56,061 bases of DNA from NCBI GenBank assembly GCA_964650735.1, contig CAZYUT010000002.1, positions 1 through 56,061 of the forward strand. The letters are read 5' to 3'. Of the stretch, positions 1-8,009 are shown piece by piece. This DNA is from Dichotomicrobium sp964650735 (lineage in GTDB: Bacteria > Pseudomonadota > Alphaproteobacteria > Rhizobiales > Rhodomicrobiaceae). Position 1 is the first letter of the stretch. Each line of letters opens with the position of its first letter. Position numbers and translations under genes: made by a program. The notes beneath the pieces were generated by a model. It was given only the letters and a program-made list of their open reading frames with translations. It was not told the DNA's origin and made no database searches.

Positions 1-1104
1 CTCGCGCAGCGGCTCCAGCAGCTGCATGTTCATGCGCTCGGGCAGCCCGCCGACATTGTGGTGTGACTTGATCGTCACCGATGGCCCGCCGGTGAACGAC
101 ACGCTCTCGATGACGTCCGGGTAGAGCGTGCCCTGCGCGAGGAAGTCCGCGCCGCCGATCCGGTTTGCCTCGGCCTCGAACACTTCGATGAACAGCCCGC
201 CAATGATCTTGCGCTTCTGTTCGGGATCGCTGATACCCTCCAGCGCGCCGAGGAATCGCAGCGCGGCTTCGGCGTGGACAAGCGGAATATTGTAGCTGTC
301 GCGGAACAGCGTCACGACCTGCTCCGCCTCGCCCGCGCGCAGCAGCCCATGATCGACGAAGATGCAGGTGAGCTGATCGCCGATCGCCTCATGGATCAGC
401 ACAGCCGTGACCGCCGAATCGACGCCGCCCGACAGCCCGCAGACCACGCGCCCGTCGCCGACCTTCTCGCGAATGCGCTGGATCGCCGTGTCACGGAACC
501 GCGCCATCGTCCAGCCGCCCTTGCAGCCCGCGATCTCGTGTGTGAAATTGCGCAGCATCGCCGCGCCCTGCGGGGTGTGGACCACCTCGGGATGGAACTG
601 CACGCCGAAGAGCCTGCGCTGCTCATCCGCGATGGCGGCGAACGGCGCGCCGGGGCTGCTGGCGATCACGTCAAAACCCGGCGGCAGGCTGTCAACCCGG
701 TCGCCGTGGCTCATCCAGACCTGCAGCCTGCTGCCCGGATCGCCCAGCCCCGCGAACAGCGGCGAGGGCTTGGCAAGCGTGATCTCCGCGCGGCCGAACT
801 CACGATGGTCGGAGCCGGACACCGCGCCGCCCATCTGCGCCACCATCGTCTGCTGGCCGTAGCAGATGCCAAGCACAGGAACGCCGGAGTTGAACACCGC
901 CTCAGGCGCGCGCGGCGTGCCCGCGTCATTGGTGCTGGCCGGTCCGCCCGACAGGATGATGGCGACAGGCTTGATCCGCGCGATGGCGCTTTGCGCGCTG
1001 GCAAACGGCACGATCTCTGAATAGACGCCGGATTCGCGCACCCGCCTCGCGATGAGCTGCGTTACCTGGCTTCCGAAGTCGATAATCAGGACGGTTTCGG
1101 TCAT
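1..1104 (-). CDS. guaA: GMP synthase (glutamine-hydrolysing), C-terminus cut by window edge
   Basis: Amidates XMP to GMP with glutamine and ATP, the last step of GMP synthesis, in the cytoplasm. Read from the ATG at 1104, the protein begins MTETVLIIDFGSQVTQLIAR. A class I glutamine amidotransferase domain follows, with the nucleophile motif GICYGQQ and the distal FHPEVVHT motif. The ATP-pyrophosphatase domain starts at about residue 215 with the PP-loop VCGLSGGVDSAV and later FVDHGLLR. The dimerisation domain lies outside the window, so the gene is partial and not broken. It is last in the minus-strand run guaB, rsmB, small ORF, guaA, an order common in Rhizobiales, so the two committed GMP steps are probably co-expressed. 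Identification is secure. Confidence 0.97.
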   Translation of the reverse strand, partial: MTETVLIIDFGSQVTQLIARRVRESGVYSEIVPFASAQSAIARIKPVAIILSGGPASTNDAGTPRAPEAVFNSGVPVLGICYGQQTMVAQMGGAVSGSDHREFGRAEITLAKPSPLFAGLGDPGSRLQVWMSHGDRVDSLPPGFDVIASSPGAPFAAIADEQRRLFGVQFHPEVVHTPQGAAMLRNFTHEIAGCKGGWTMARFRDTAIQRIREKVGDGRVVCGLSGGVDSAVTAVLIHEAIGDQLTCIFVDHGLLRAGEAEQVVTLFRDSYNIPLVHAEAALRFLGALEGISDPEQKRKIIGGLFIEVFEAEANRIGGADFLAQGTLYPDVIESVSFTGGPSVTIKSHHNVGGLPERMNMQLLEPLRE

Positions 1105-1203
1105 GCGTCTTGTGGCGCGAGGGGCGCGGTTTGATGGGGTTGTCAGCGCCGATAGAGCATTCGGCCCTTTGCCGGTCAAGCTGGCGCGCGGCGAACCGCT
1201 GTC

Positions 1204-1530
1204 CTATTCCCCAGTGGAAGCGTTTGCCGGGCCGGGCCCTGCGTCCTGCGCCGGTTCGGCAGGATCCGTCTCCGCGCCCGGCGCGGCCGCTTCCTCCGGG
1301 CCGGGCACGTTCCAGTATTCGGCGCAGCTTTGCGGCGCAGGTTCCCCGCCGGCGCGCTGCCGGATCTCACCGCAGGCCCACTGTTGCAACTCGGTCGGCA
1401 TCAGTCCATTGAGGCCCGCCCAAATCGGGTCGTCGCCCGTCTCGGTGGTGTAGGTCGCATAGAGCCAGTAGCCGAACCCGACGAAAACCACGATCAGGAT
1501 CAGACCGAACAGCGTCTTGATAACAGCCAT
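1204..1530 (-). CDS. small single-pass membrane protein, unknown function
   Basis: A 108-residue protein. Residues 4-25 form one hydrophobic segment (IKTLFGLILIVVFVGFGYWL). A short soluble part with two Cys (WACGEI, QSCAEYW) follows, then a low-complexity Ala/Pro/Glu/Gly tail. The two cysteines could form a disulfide if the domain is periplasmic, which is inference only. It lies 27 bp after the rsmB stop and about 100 bp before guaA on the same strand, so it is probably in their operon. I do not recognise the family. Confidence 0.7.
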   Translation of the reverse strand: MAVIKTLFGLILIVVFVGFGYWLYATYTTETGDDPIWAGLNGLMPTELQQWACGEIRQRAGGEPAPQSCAEYWNVPGPEEAAAPGAETDPAEPAQDAGPGPANASTGE

Positions 1531-1557
1531 CGCGCACCCTCGCGTTGCGCTGCGAGC

Positions 1558-2856
1558 TTAGGCTATTCGCCGGAAAATCGCGACAAAGAATCCGTCGGTG
1601 CCGTGCGTGGCCGGGGTCAATAGCAGCGCATTGGGGCCGGCGCTCGCCGCGGCGCTGCCGGGGAACGGTGCGCTCAGGCACTCCTGCCAGGCTTGTTCGG
1701 AGGGGACCGGCGCGAAATTCGGGTGCGCGGCCAGAAACCATGCGGCCTGAGCCGTATTCTCGCTTGGCAAGACCGAGCAGGTCACGTAGACCAGCCGCCC
1801 GCCCGGCTTCACCAGCGGCGCGGCCTGCGTGAGCACCGCCTGCTGCTCCGCGTGGCGCTTCTCCAGAGCCTGGACGGACAGCCGCCATTTCGCATCGGGC
1901 CGCCGCCGCCACGCGCCCGAGCCGCTGCACGGGGCGTCCGCGAAGACGATATCCATCCGCCCGGCGAGCTCTTGCAGCGCCGATGCATCCTCCGGCGGCA
2001 GCACCTGCACGTTGCGCGCGCCGGCCCGCTTCAGCCGGTCAAAGATCGGCCGCAGCCGGGTCTTGTCCGCGTCATAGGCGTAGATCTGGCCGCTGTTGCC
2101 CATCTGCGCAGCGAGAGCCAGCGTCTTGCCGCCCGCGCCAGCGCAAATATCGGCGATCTGATCGCGCAGCCCAGCCCCCGCCAGCAGCGCTGCAATCTGC
2201 GAGCCTTCGTCCTGCACCTCGAACCAGCCCTTGCCATGCGCTGCGTCCGCCTCGACCTTCGGAGCTTTGTGGTGCCGCGCGCGCACCAGCACCCGAACAC
2301 CAAGCGGCGACAGCGGCGTCTCCTCCGGCGCGTACCGGCGCAGCGCCTTCAGCACCTTCGCCCGCTCCGCCTTCAGCGTGTTCACGCGCACATCGACCGG
2401 TGCGCGCTCCGCCAGCGCCGCGCCCTGCGCAACGGCCTGCGCGCCAAACGCCGCGCGAAACTCATCCGCCAGCCATTCAGGGTAGTTGCCCCGCACCCAG
2501 TCCGGCGCATCCGGGGCAAGATGCGCGGCCAACCGGGCGTGCTCCGCCTCGCTCAGCGGCTCGGGCGCGCGCTCGCCCGAGCACATCGCCTCTATCGCTT
2601 CCGCCTGCTCGCCCCAGCCATGCGCCAGCACGCCCAGGGCAAGCGCGCGCGGCGTCTGAGAGTCCATCAGCCAGGCAAGCGCGTTACGGTTGCGCAGCGC
2701 GTCAAAAACGATATTGCCGATCGCCGCGCGATCGCCTGACCCGGCAAAGCGGTGCGCACGCCCCCAATCGCTCAGCGCCTGCGACGCCGGCCGGTAACGA
2801 TGCAGGATTTCGTCGAGCACCTCGATGGCCGCCTGCAGGCGGGCGCCGGGCTGCAT
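1558..2856 (-). CDS. rsmB: RsmB/NOP-family RNA (cytosine-C5) methyltransferase
   Basis: SAM-dependent m5C RNA methyltransferase of 432 residues. The SAM site is seen as ADICAGAGGKTLALAAQ. The two family cysteines are present: motif IV DAPCSGSGAWRRRPD, and motif VI VYVTCSVLPSEN, which contains the nucleophile or releasing Cys. The N-terminal 140 residues resemble the NusB-like part of RsmB. Alphaproteobacterial members next to guaB/guaA are usually annotated as RsmB/NOP family, and the exact rRNA position is not proven here. AAAGG lies 7 nt before the ATG at 2856. The gene follows guaB after 29 bp and is probably co-transcribed. Confidence 0.88.
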   Translation of the reverse strand: MQPGARLQAAIEVLDEILHRYRPASQALSDWGRAHRFAGSGDRAAIGNIVFDALRNRNALAWLMDSQTPRALALGVLAHGWGEQAEAIEAMCSGERAPEPLSEAEHARLAAHLAPDAPDWVRGNYPEWLADEFRAAFGAQAVAQGAALAERAPVDVRVNTLKAERAKVLKALRRYAPEETPLSPLGVRVLVRARHHKAPKVEADAAHGKGWFEVQDEGSQIAALLAGAGLRDQIADICAGAGGKTLALAAQMGNSGQIYAYDADKTRLRPIFDRLKRAGARNVQVLPPEDASALQELAGRMDIVFADAPCSGSGAWRRRPDAKWRLSVQALEKRHAEQQAVLTQAAPLVKPGGRLVYVTCSVLPSENTAQAAWFLAAHPNFAPVPSEQAWQECLSAPFPGSAAASAGPNALLLTPATHGTDGFFVAIFRRIA

Positions 2857-2885
2857 GGCACAACCTTTCGCAGCAAGCGCGCTTC

Positions 2886-4361
2886 TTAACCCAAGCGGCC
2901 CGGATAGTTCGGGCTTTCGCGGGTGATCGCCACGTCATGGGTGTGGCTCTCGCGCACGCCGGAGCCGCTCACGCGGATGAATTCCGTGTGACGCTGGAAT
3001 TCTTCGATCGTCGCGCAGCCGGTATAGCCCATTGCCGCGCGCAAGCCCCCGACCAGCTGATGCAGAACGCTGGCGCAAGGCCCCTTGTAGGGCACCTGGC
3101 CCTCGATGCCCTCGGGCACCAGCTTGAGCGTATCGCCCACCTCTTGCTGGAAGTACCGGTCCGCCGAGCCCCGCGCCATCGCGCCGACGGAGCCCATGCC
3201 CTGATAAGCCTTGTAGGAACGGCCCTGGTACAGATAGACCTCCCCTGGACTTTCGTCGGTGCCGGCCAACAGCGAGCCAACCATCACGCAGTTTGCGCCC
3301 GCCGCGATCGCCTTCGCCATATCGCCGGAAAAGCGGATGCCGCCATCGGCGATGACCGGCACGCGCTGCTTGGCCGCGATTTCGACCGCATCCATGATCG
3401 CGGTGAGCTGCGGCACGCCGACGCCAGCCACCACGCGGGTGGTGCAGATCGAACCCGGGCCGATGCCAACCTTGATCGAATCCGCGCCCGCATCGATCAG
3501 CGCCTTCGCGCCCTCCGCCGTCGCGATGTTGCCCGCGACAACCTGCACCCGGTTCGACAGCGTCTTGACGCGGCGGACGGCCTCCAGCACGCGTTCGGAA
3601 TGCCCGTGCGCAGTGTCCACGACGAGCATATCGGCGCCTGCGTCGATCAACCGGGCGCTGCGTTCGTAGCCGCTGTCGCCGACCGTGGTCGCTGCAGCCA
3701 CACGCAGACGCCCGTGATCATCCTTCGCCGCGTTGGGGTGCTGCACGGCCTTTTCGATGTCCTTAACGGTAATGAGCCCGATGCAGCAGAAGTCATCATC
3801 GACAACCAGGAGTTTTTCGATCCGGTGCTGGTGGAGAAGCCGCTTTGCCTCGTCCGTCGATACGCCATCCTTGACCGTAACCAGATCATCCTTGGTCATC
3901 AAATTTGAGACTGGTTGGTTCATGTCCTCGGCGAAGCGCACGTCGCGGTTGGTCAGGATGCCCACGAGCCGTCCTTCACGCGCGCCATTGACCGAAGGCA
4001 GAACGACCGGGATGCCGGAAATCGAATGCCGGCGCATCAGATAGAGCGCCTCGGATAGCGGCGCGTCCGGGTGGATAGTCACCGGGTTCACCACCATTCC
4101 GGACTCGTATTTCTTCACTTGCCGCACGTGATCGGCCTGCGCTTCCGGCGACATATTGCGGTGCAGCACGCCGATTCCGCCTGCGGCGGCGATCGCGATC
4201 GCCAGCGGCGCTTCGGTGACGGTGTCCATGGCCGCGGAGATTACGGGGATGTTGAGCGGGATTTCAGGGGTGACGCGCGTCGATACATCCACCTGCGCAG
4301 GCAGGACATTCGAGTGGCGCGGCTTGAGAAGAACGTCGTCAAATGTCAGTGCCAGCTTCAT
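2886..4361 (-). CDS. guaB: inosine-5'-monophosphate dehydrogenase
   Basis: Oxidises IMP to XMP with NAD+, the rate-limiting step of guanine nucleotide synthesis. The start is the ATG at 4361, 9 nt after AGGAG; an upstream in-frame TTG directly abuts the AGGAG and cannot be the start. The 491-residue protein has a TIM barrel interrupted by a CBS pair at about residues 85-210 (VNPVTIHPDAPLSEAL; MTKDDLVTVKDG). The catalytic loop is GIGPGSICTTRVVAGVG, with the active Cys near residue 306. The mobile flap region includes YQGMGSVGAMARGSADRY. Full length and intact. It heads the gua run on the minus strand, and its leader carries a long hairpin (4416-4450). Confidence 0.97.
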   Translation of the reverse strand: MKLALTFDDVLLKPRHSNVLPAQVDVSTRVTPEIPLNIPVISAAMDTVTEAPLAIAIAAAGGIGVLHRNMSPEAQADHVRQVKKYESGMVVNPVTIHPDAPLSEALYLMRRHSISGIPVVLPSVNGAREGRLVGILTNRDVRFAEDMNQPVSNLMTKDDLVTVKDGVSTDEAKRLLHQHRIEKLLVVDDDFCCIGLITVKDIEKAVQHPNAAKDDHGRLRVAAATTVGDSGYERSARLIDAGADMLVVDTAHGHSERVLEAVRRVKTLSNRVQVVAGNIATAEGAKALIDAGADSIKVGIGPGSICTTRVVAGVGVPQLTAIMDAVEIAAKQRVPVIADGGIRFSGDMAKAIAAGANCVMVGSLLAGTDESPGEVYLYQGRSYKAYQGMGSVGAMARGSADRYFQQEVGDTLKLVPEGIEGQVPYKGPCASVLHQLVGGLRAAMGYTGCATIEEFQRHTEFIRVSGSGVRESHTHDVAITRESPNYPGRLG

Positions 4362-4415
4362 CGCTGCCAACTCCTATCACGGACCGGCGCGGCCTTGCGG
4401 CATCCAGATGCACCG

Positions 4416-4450
4416 CGCCCCGGCGCTCGCGAACGAGCGTAGCCGGGGCG
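4416..4450 (-). other. long hairpin in the guaB leader
   Basis: A 9-bp arm (CGCCCCGGC with GCCGGGGCG) continues into a 5-bp arm (GCTCG/CGAGC) closed by a 4-nt loop, with a 3-nt bulge on one side: 14 bp in all. It lies about 55 bp upstream of the guaB ATG and downstream of the bactofilin stop. No T-run follows on the minus strand, so it is not an obvious intrinsic terminator. It may be an RNA structure in the guaB 5' leader or a Rho-related or processing element. Confidence 0.5.
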
Positions 4451-4504
4451 TATTTGTGATGTACAAATTGGGGGCGGCGCCAACGATCTCAAGCCGCCGC
4501 GCAT

Positions 4505-4978
4505 TTACCGCCGCAGGAGCCGGCGTCCGCCGCTATCCGGCTGCTGACCACCGGGCTGCGCCTGTTGCGCCGGCTGAGGTTGCGCAGGCTGCTGCGGCTG
4601 AGTGTTGCCGGCCGTCGCCTGTTGCTGATCGCCTAATCCGTCCCCCTCGAACGCAAACGCATTCGGGTCCTCGGTCCAACGCAGGGTGCCGTCGTAACGC
4701 GTTCCCATTTCGATGCCGATGCCCTGATGGTAAATGTCACCCTCAACATGGGCGGTGGAGTGCAGCATCACCCGCTTGCTGCGGATCGACCCGGAGACGT
4801 TGCCAAACACGATAACCTCGTTGTTGGCGACGATCCCGCCATCGATACGGCCCTTTTCGCTGACAACGAGCGAGGCGCAGTACATGTCGCCCTGGAGCTT
4901 GCCGTCAAGCTTCAGGTTTCCCTTGGATCTCACGTTGCCGATAATCGTCAGGTCTTCGCCGATAACAGACTCGCTCAT
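4505..4978 (-). CDS. bactofilin (polymer-forming cytoskeletal protein) 1
   Basis: Bactofilins polymerise without nucleotide and act as membrane-associated scaffolds for peptidoglycan or stalk enzymes. From the ATG at 4978 the 157-residue protein begins MSESVIGEDLTIIGNVRSKG. It shows the repetitive beta-helix pattern of the family, with hydrophobic and Gly positions about every 17-18 residues (VRSKGNLKLDGKLQGD, LVVSEKGRIDGGIVAN, VIVFGNVSGSI, VMLHSTAHVEGDIYHQ) across residues 5-105. A Gln/Pro-rich disordered tail follows and ends RRLLRR. The open frame extends 23 codons upstream, but the family normally begins near this Met. A second bactofilin is at 18434-18937. Confidence 0.9.
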   Translation of the reverse strand: MSESVIGEDLTIIGNVRSKGNLKLDGKLQGDMYCASLVVSEKGRIDGGIVANNEVIVFGNVSGSIRSKRVMLHSTAHVEGDIYHQGIGIEMGTRYDGTLRWTEDPNAFAFEGDGLGDQQQATAGNTQPQQPAQPQPAQQAQPGGQQPDSGGRRLLRR

Positions 4979-5125
4979 TGTCCACCCTACTCCACACTTG
5001 GTTTGGCTTGGTCCTGGCTCGCCCCGTTCCGCCGCCAGCCCCCTCATGCCTTTACGCCTCTCTTAGCACCTTCATCGGAAAGTGCAAAGCCGTTCTAGAC
5101 GCTTGCTTTACCGTTACGGCAATTT

Positions 5126-5833
5126 CTAGGCGCTTGTGCCTCGGAAGCCGGTTGCCAGCACATAAGTCTCGGGGGATTCGGGCCGGCTGGCCTTTGGCTT
5201 GACGTGGCGCACGGTGGCGAAGGCGCGCTTAAGCAGGTCGAGCATTTCCCCTTCCGCGCCGCCCTGGAAAACCTTGGCGAGAAACGAGCCGCCCGGCGCG
5301 AGAACCCCTGTTGCAAAATGAAGCGCAGCCTCTGCCAGCGCGACCGTGCGCAGATGATCGGTCTTGCGATGCCCGGTTGTCGAGGGCGCCATGTCGGACA
5401 GGACGACATCGGCCTTCTCGCCTTCAAGAGCATCGCTTACCGCCGCAAGCCCGGCCTCTTCGAGGAAATCGCCCTGAAGCACCGTGACCTCGGGGAGCGC
5501 GTCGATCGCCAGCAGATCGATGGCGATGATCTTGCCGCCGGGCATCACGCGCTGCCGCGCAACCTGAGACCATCCGCCGGGGGCCGCGCCCAGATCAACC
5601 ACCCGCTGGCCAGGGCGCAGCAATCCGTACTTCTCGTCGATCTCGGCAAGCTTGTAGGCGGCGCGGGAGCGATAGCCCTCGCGCTTGGCGGCAGCGACAT
5701 AGGGGTCGTTCAACTGGCGCTGAAGCCAGCGCGTCGAGGACGCCTTGCGCCCGCGCGCGCTCTTCACGCGCACGGCCATCTCACGCTGGCCACGGCCAGA
5801 GACGCCGCCCTTGCCGGTTTGTTTCCGTCCCAT
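5126..5833 (-). CDS. rlmE: 23S rRNA (uridine-2'-O-)-methyltransferase RlmE/FtsJ
   Basis: Methylates the 2'-O of U2552 in the 23S A-loop, a late large-subunit assembly step. The 235-residue protein has a basic N-terminal extension of about 30 residues and then the Rossmann methyltransferase. The catalytic K-D-K-E set is recognisable: Lys in SRAAYKLAEID, Asp in VLSDMAPSTTGHRKTDH, and Lys in FLAKVFQGG. The SAM loop is VVDLGAAPGGWSQVA. It lies 45 bp after the Ppx/GppA gene on the same strand, a frequent pairing in alphaproteobacteria, and is probably co-transcribed with it. Confidence 0.95.
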   Translation of the reverse strand: MGRKQTGKGGVSGRGQREMAVRVKSARGRKASSTRWLQRQLNDPYVAAAKREGYRSRAAYKLAEIDEKYGLLRPGQRVVDLGAAPGGWSQVARQRVMPGGKIIAIDLLAIDALPEVTVLQGDFLEEAGLAAVSDALEGEKADVVLSDMAPSTTGHRKTDHLRTVALAEAALHFATGVLAPGGSFLAKVFQGGAEGEMLDLLKRAFATVRHVKPKASRPESPETYVLATGFRGTSA

Positions 5834-5878
5834 GATGCTTTGACCGGTTTGCCTTGGGCCTCGCGCGCCAGCCCGGAA

Positions 5879-7054
5879 TTACCTTCGACGGAAGCGGCGC
5901 TGGCGCCGGCGCCACAGGTCGTGGACGCCATCTTCGGCCATCAGCGTGGCGAGGATGCCCTCCCGCAGACCGCGATCCGCCACGCGGAGACGATCGCAGG
6001 TCCAGGCGCGCAACAGCGCTTCCAGAATTGCCGCGCCCGCAATGATGAGATCGGCACGCTCGCGCCCGATACAAGCCTGGCGTACCCGCTCCTCATGCTT
6101 CATGGCGGTCAGGCGCTCCGACACCGCGCGGACCTCGTCAGCGCTTAACCAGCAGCCGTCGACGCGGCGCCGGTCGTAGTATTCCAGGCCCAGATGGATG
6201 CCAGCGATGGTCGTTGCGGTGCCCGAAGTCCCGAGCAGATGGGTGTTGCCGCTGGCGATACGGCCTGAGACCCCGTGCTCCGTGTCGAAGTCCTGCAGCG
6301 CGCGATGCACCTCGCCCACCATCGCCTCGAAGGTATGCTGGTCCATCGGCTCGCCGCCGAACTTCTCGGCCAGCGTCACCACTCCTACCGGCAATGACGT
6401 CCACGCGGCCACGCATTCCTGCGCCCAGAGGCGGTCGTGCGGGCGGCGCATCTCCCCGTGCTTCACGCAGCGCAGATCCAGAAAGATCAGTTCCGACGAG
6501 CCGCCGCCAATGTCGAACACCAGGGCGCCGTCGCTCTGCCGGTCAACCAAAGACGCGCACCCGCTGACGGCAAGCCGCGCTTCGGTCTCGCGATCGATGA
6601 TCTCAAGCTCAAGGCCGGTTTCCTCGCGGACCCGCGCAACGAACTCGCTACCGTTGCTGGCCACGCGGCAGGCCTCTGTCGCGATGAGTCGCGAGCGCTG
6701 AACGCCCCGCCGGATCATTTTCTCGGCGCACACCTTCAGCGCCTCAATGGTCCGTGCCATCGCTGGTTCCGACAGCGCACCGCTTTGCGTGATCCCCTCG
6801 CCGAGCTTGATGACCCGGGAAAACGCGTCGACGACGATGAAACCGCGTCGTGAGGGGCGCGCGACCAGCAAGCGGCAGTTGTTGGTGCCAAGGTCCAGGG
6901 CGGCGTAAACGTGGTCGTCGGGGCAAAAACGCTGATTTTCCCGGCGCCGCTTGGGATGACGACTGGTTTGCTGAGTGGGGGTGGGCGCCAACGCAGCGTG
7001 TTGCGCGTTATCCGGTTTCAGTATGGGCTTGCGCTCCTGTGGCCCTTCACTCAC
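5879..7054 (-). CDS. Ppx/GppA-family phosphatase (exopolyphosphatase-like)
   Basis: Actin-fold phosphatase that hydrolyses polyphosphate or pppGpp; which substrate cannot be told from sequence. The two phosphate-binding motifs are clear: YAALDLGTNNCRLLVA and ALVFDIGGGSSELIF. A third conserved block is ASGNTHLLGTSGTATTIAG. The GTG at 7054 is chosen as start because AGAGG lies 7 nt upstream. An in-frame TTG at 7081 has no visible ribosome binding site. That gives 391 residues with a basic, disordered N-terminus before the catalytic domain at about residue 50. The C-terminal HD-type domain of long Ppx proteins is absent, as in the short alphaproteobacterial form. First gene of the unit containing rlmE. 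Confidence 0.9.
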   Translation of the reverse strand: MSEGPQERKPILKPDNAQHAALAPTPTQQTSRHPKRRRENQRFCPDDHVYAALDLGTNNCRLLVARPSRRGFIVVDAFSRVIKLGEGITQSGALSEPAMARTIEALKVCAEKMIRRGVQRSRLIATEACRVASNGSEFVARVREETGLELEIIDRETEARLAVSGCASLVDRQSDGALVFDIGGGSSELIFLDLRCVKHGEMRRPHDRLWAQECVAAWTSLPVGVVTLAEKFGGEPMDQHTFEAMVGEVHRALQDFDTEHGVSGRIASGNTHLLGTSGTATTIAGIHLGLEYYDRRRVDGCWLSADEVRAVSERLTAMKHEERVRQACIGRERADLIIAGAAILEALLRAWTCDRLRVADRGLREGILATLMAEDGVHDLWRRRQRRFRRR

Positions 7055-7242
7055 AAAACACGCCTCTTTTTTTATTTTCAATCTTTGAGCGTCGGAAGCT
7101 GCTGCGCGTCAGCCGGTCAGCGTGGCTGAGCCGCCCTAGCCTCGCCTTTTCGTGCTATGGCGACCGCACCCCGTCACTTTACCGCTTTCGATGTAAAGGT
7201 AAAGCATTTGTGTCTCCGCCTAAAGTTGGGATGGACCGCTCA

Positions 7243-7276
7243 ATAATCAAGCAGCCGGCGGAGGGCCGCCGGCTGC
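7243..7276 (-). terminator. intrinsic terminator-like hairpin after the YARHG gene
   Basis: A perfect 11-bp stem (7251-7261 with 7266-7276, arm GCAGCCGGCGG) with a 4-nt loop. On the minus strand it is followed by TTGATTATTG. It sits 26 bp beyond the stop of the YARHG-domain gene. The plus-strand side is followed by CGGTTTTCT, so it could work in both directions. Confidence 0.7.
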
Positions 7277-7301
7277 CGGTTTTCTCCGCTCGAATGCGGG
7301 C

Positions 7302-7859
7302 TTAGTTGCATTGCTTTGCCGTTTCGACCTGCTGGATCAGCTCAACATTCTGCCATTCGAGTTCAGAGAGGATATCCTGCGAATCGGAGGTGCAGTCAGA
7401 ATTGTCGAAATAGGCCTGGCCACGCTCGCTGCGGAAGCAGTAGCCGTTGCGATCGAAGATCTCGTTTCGGGCGACCCACAATTCCTCACAGCCCATGACA
7501 GCGAGTTCTTCTTCAACAAGCGCGCGCTCCGAGCTGTCGGAAATCATGTCCGCGCGACCGGCGTCCTCCTGCATGGGCTCGCCAGCCTGTTCGCCCATAT
7601 TCTGCTCGTTCATGCCATCAGCCTCCGGGGACGCAGGATCGACCGGCGGGTCCATTTCCGGCTCATCCATCATGGCGTTGCCCGTTCCCCCGTCGCCGGT
7701 CATCGCATCGCCGGCATCCTGCTGGTCCATCGTTTCAATCTGATCGCTACTGCCAGGATCGGGCACGACGGCTTCATCCGTATCCTGCGCCATCGCCGCG
7801 CCGCCAAACGCCAACGCCAGGCTCAGGACGCAAACCCCTGCAAAACGTAGAATTGTCAT
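7302..7859 (-). CDS. secreted acidic protein with C-terminal YARHG domain
   Basis: A 185-residue protein from the ATG at 7859. Residues 1-25 are a signal peptide ending near GAAMAQ. Residues 28-110 are low-complexity, very acidic and Met/Asp/Glu/Gly/Pro-rich. The C-terminal 60 residues carry a YARHG-type domain (CEELWVARNEIFDRNGYCFR, then AYFDN and a closing Leu/Gln helix), with Cys pairs consistent with an exported protein. The domain occurs in extracellular and cell-wall-associated proteins, with no known reaction. The gene is divergent from the M15 peptidase at 8010, sharing about 150 bp of promoter region. A longer upstream open frame exists but lies antisense to the M15 gene and is rejected. 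Confidence 0.85.
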   Translation of the reverse strand: MTILRFAGVCVLSLALAFGGAAMAQDTDEAVVPDPGSSDQIETMDQQDAGDAMTGDGGTGNAMMDEPEMDPPVDPASPEADGMNEQNMGEQAGEPMQEDAGRADMISDSSERALVEEELAVMGCEELWVARNEIFDRNGYCFRSERGQAYFDNSDCTSDSQDILSELEWQNVELIQQVETAKQCN

Positions 7860-8009
7860 TATTCCCACCATCTGTTCTTGTGTGTTAATCGCGGGCCAGC
7901 GGATTCGCTTGCCGGTCAGCCGCTCACCGTGCACGGCTCTTGCTCGATACCGTCCGGCCGTTAACCTTTCATCGCGATTGCGCAACTGCAGTACAAACAA
8001 GGCAAGCTT

